This document shows positions 62,309 through 64,000 of a DNA stretch of 64,000 bases, piece by piece (within the stretch, counting starts at the first letter, position 1; every line of letters begins with the position of its first letter). The translations under genes and the position numbers were made by a program. The stretch is from Allomuricauda sp. (GTDB taxonomy: Bacteria > Bacteroidota > Bacteroidia > Flavobacteriales > Flavobacteriaceae). The stretch spans positions 372,001 through 436,000 of the forward strand of contig NZ_JACESV010000001.1 of assembly GCF_013911645.1 (NCBI RefSeq), given 5' to 3'. The notes under the pieces are model-generated. The model did not search any database. It was not told where the DNA came from and worked only from the letters and a program-made list of their open reading frames with translations.

Positions 62309-64000
62309 TTAAACCGCGCGTTTAATTTTTTGTTTTGTGTTTTCTAATTCTTTCCTCAAGAATTTGGCTGTGTAGCTTTTCTTGTCTTTAGCCACCTCTT
62401 CCGGAGTTCCCGTTGCAACAACCGTTCCGCCGCCTCTTCCTCCTTCGTAACCAATGTCTATAATATGGTCCATCATTTTAATAACGTCCATATTGTGCTC
62501 AATTACTAAAATGGTGTTTCCCTTGTCAACCAAGCGGTCAAGCACTTCCATAAGCACTCGAATATCTTCAAAATGGAGGCCCGTGGTTGGCTCGTCGAGG
62601 ATGTAAAAGGTATTTCCAGTATCTCTTTTGGAAAGCTCCGTGGCCAACTTTACCCTTTGGGCCTCACCGCCGGAAAGGGTAGTGGACTGCTGTCCCAATG
62701 ATATATAACCCAGGCCTACATCTTTTATTGTCTTAAGTTTACGATGAATTTTTGGAATATTTTCAAAAAAATCCACCGCTTCGTTGATGGTCATCTCCAA
62801 AACATCTGCAATGGATTTTCCCTTGTAGCGTATTTCCAAAGTCTCCCGGTTGAATCTTTTACCATTGCAGGTCTCGCATTCCACATAAACATCGGGCAAA
62901 AAGTTCATTTCAATCACTTTGAGACCTCCTCCTTGGCAGGTTTCGCAACGCCCTCCGGTTACATTAAAACTAAAGCGACCGGGTTTGTACCCTCGAATGG
63001 TAGCTTCGGTAGTTTTGGAGAACAAGGAACGGATCTCGCTAAAAACACCCGTATATGTTGCTGGATTGGAACGTGGGGTTCGACCAATCGGGGATTGGTT
63101 GATGTCGATAACCTTGTCAATATGCTGCAAGCCCGTAATTTTTTTATACGGCATCGGTTTTTTTACCCCATTAAAATAATGTGCGTTCATAATAGGGTAG
63201 AGGGTTTCGTTGACCAAAGTGGATTTGCCGCTTCCTGAAACTCCTGTGACCCCGATAAGTTTTCCCAAAGGGAAATCTACCGTTACATTTTTAAGGTTAT
63301 TCCCTGTACAGCCCGAAAGGGTGATTTTTTTTCCAGTTCCTTTGCGTCGTTTTTCGGGCACTGGAATTTCGAGCTCGCCCGTAATGTATTGTGCGGTTAT
63401 CGTATGGTGATCGATCAATTCTTTTGGACTGCCTTCGGAAATGATTTCCCCGCCGTGTTTTCCCGCTTTTGGACCAATATCAATCACATGGTCGGCACTT
63501 TCGATCATATCCCGGTCGTGTTCCACCACAATAACGGAATTGCCTATATCGCGCAATGCCTCCAAGGATTGGATCAAACGTTCATTGTCGCGTTGGTGCA
63601 GACCAATGCTGGGTTCGTCCAAAATGTAGAGCACGCCCACCAATTGCGAACCTATTTGTGTGGCCAATCGAATACGCTGTGCCTCACCGCCGGACAAAGA
63701 TTTGGAACCTCGGTTCAACGAGAGGTAATCCAGCCCAACATCCAACAAAAAACCAACACGGGACTTGATTTCCTTTATAATTTCCTCGGCAATCTTTTTT
63801 TGGTTGCCTTCCAGTGTATCTTCTAAATGTGTAAAGAAATTGGCAAGTTCGGCAATGTCCATTTCTGCCAATTCGGCAATGTTCTTACCATCAATTTTAA
63901 AATAGAGAGACTCCTTTCGCAAACGAGAACCATCACAAGTGGGACATTCCACTTTGTCCATATAATCTTTGGCCCATCGCTTTATCGAAGCGGAATTGGC
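62309..64000 (-). CDS. uvrA: Excinuclease ABC subunit A, 5'-truncated by the window edge
   Basis: UvrA finds DNA damage in nucleotide-excision repair. About 563 residues are visible, and the frame stays open to base 64000. The first zinc cluster [10 protein letters not shown], signature [15 protein letters not shown], Walker [12 protein letters not shown], second P-loop [13 protein letters not shown], zinc cluster [10 protein letters not shown]...CETCNGKRF and second Walker [14 protein letters not shown] are all intact. The start lies outside the window. It heads the uvrA-LOG-M1-like operon. Confidence 0.96.
   Translation of the reverse strand, partial: ANSASIKRWAKDYMDKVECPTCDGSRLRKESLYFKIDGKNIAELAEMDIAELANFFTHLEDTLEGNQKKIAEEIIKEIKSRVGFLLDVGLDYLSLNRGSKSLSGGEAQRIRLATQIGSQLVGVLYILDEPSIGLHQRDNERLIQSLEALRDIGNSVIVVEHDRDMIESADHVIDIGPKAGKHGGEIISEGSPKELIDHHTITAQYITGELEIPVPEKRRKGTGKKITLSGCTGNNLKNVTVDFPLGKLIGVTGVSGSGKSTLVNETLYPIMNAHYFNGVKKPMPYKKITGLQHIDKVIDINQSPIGRTPRSNPATYTGVFSEIRSLFSKTTEATIRGYKPGRFSFNVTGGRCETCQGGGLKVIEMNFLPDVYVECETCNGKRFNRETLEIRYKGKSIADVLEMTINEAVDFFENIPKIHRKLKTIKDVGLGYISLGQQSTTLSGGEAQRVKLATELSKRDTGNTFYILDEPTTGLHFEDIRVLMEVLDRLVDKGNTILVIEHNMDVIKMMDHIIDIGYEGGRGGGTVVATGTPEEVAKDKKSYTAKFLRKELENTKQKIKRAV

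Overview
The window looks like chromosomal DNA of a marine Flavobacteriaceae species, possibly of the Muricauda/Allomuricauda type; the genus is a guess. The evidence is a short primary sigma factor without region 1.1, promoters of the Bacteroidota form TAnnTTTG, a MutS2 without an Smr domain, E1 dehydrogenases with fused alpha and beta parts, many SPII-type lipoproteins, and several families typical of flavobacteria (DUF2461, DUF1835, DUF4251, TIGR03915). Coding density is high. I see no rRNA, tRNA, CRISPR array, transposase or prophage. Both window edges cut genes: a MoxR-like ATPase on the left and uvrA on the right.

Layout. 0-10 kb: ATPase, cysE-cysM, DUF2461, a RelE/ParE toxin-antitoxin pair, DUF72, a thioesterase, an M19 dipeptidase, then an operon of a His-less Hpt-like protein, a small partner and two tandem mini-genes. 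9.6-25 kb: rpoD, an SF2 helicase, a glycosyltransferase, mutS2, ung, a cytosolic solute-binding-like protein, a nucleoside phosphorylase, DUF1835, SUI1, a 2OG oxygenase, a fused E1 dehydrogenase and two lipoproteins. 25-37 kb: an EamA transporter, a PQQ-type sugar dehydrogenase, a divergent DNA-repair-like/LexA-like regulatory locus, and a five-gene minus-strand run (acpH, ggt, a putative abortive-infection protein, an ATP-grasp protein, an SMP-30 protein). 36-64 kb: glmM, a lipid A acyltransferase, a rhomboid protease, a glutamate synthase-like protein, an M20 hydrolase, pcrA, a membrane alpha/beta hydrolase, a Sua5-like protein, an OmpA-family lipoprotein, a GT2 glycosyltransferase, an orphan PD-(D/E)XK protein, holA, DoxX, a second fused E1, a catalytically dead M1-like/outer-membrane-barrel fusion, a LOG-type protein and uvrA.

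The most striking locus lies at 29.1-30.9 kb. A LexA/CI-like protein (XRE helix-turn-helix plus S24 peptidase with an Ala-Gly site and a Ser-Lys pair) is divergent from a TIGR03915-family DNA-repair-like gene. Four exact copies of the dyad TGGAAATAATCCA lie between them, spaced 23/18/23 bp, and overlap the -33/-7 elements of both predicted promoters. This looks like a compact, self-regulated damage-response switch.

A second theme is intergenic repeats. Four blocks (about 1.3, 12.2-12.8, 39.4-40.0 and 50.0-50.5 kb) are built from the same short words. One such word also forms the first codons of the abortive-infection gene. Separately there are several palindromic REP-like elements, including a 128-bp nested palindrome with perfect 13-bp ends.

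Several proteins keep a fold while losing its active residues: an Hpt domain with Gln for His, an M1 domain without HExxH, and an OmpA-like domain without the peptidoglycan-binding Asp and Arg. One fused E1 dehydrogenase appears to have exchanged its two thiamine-Mg ligands.
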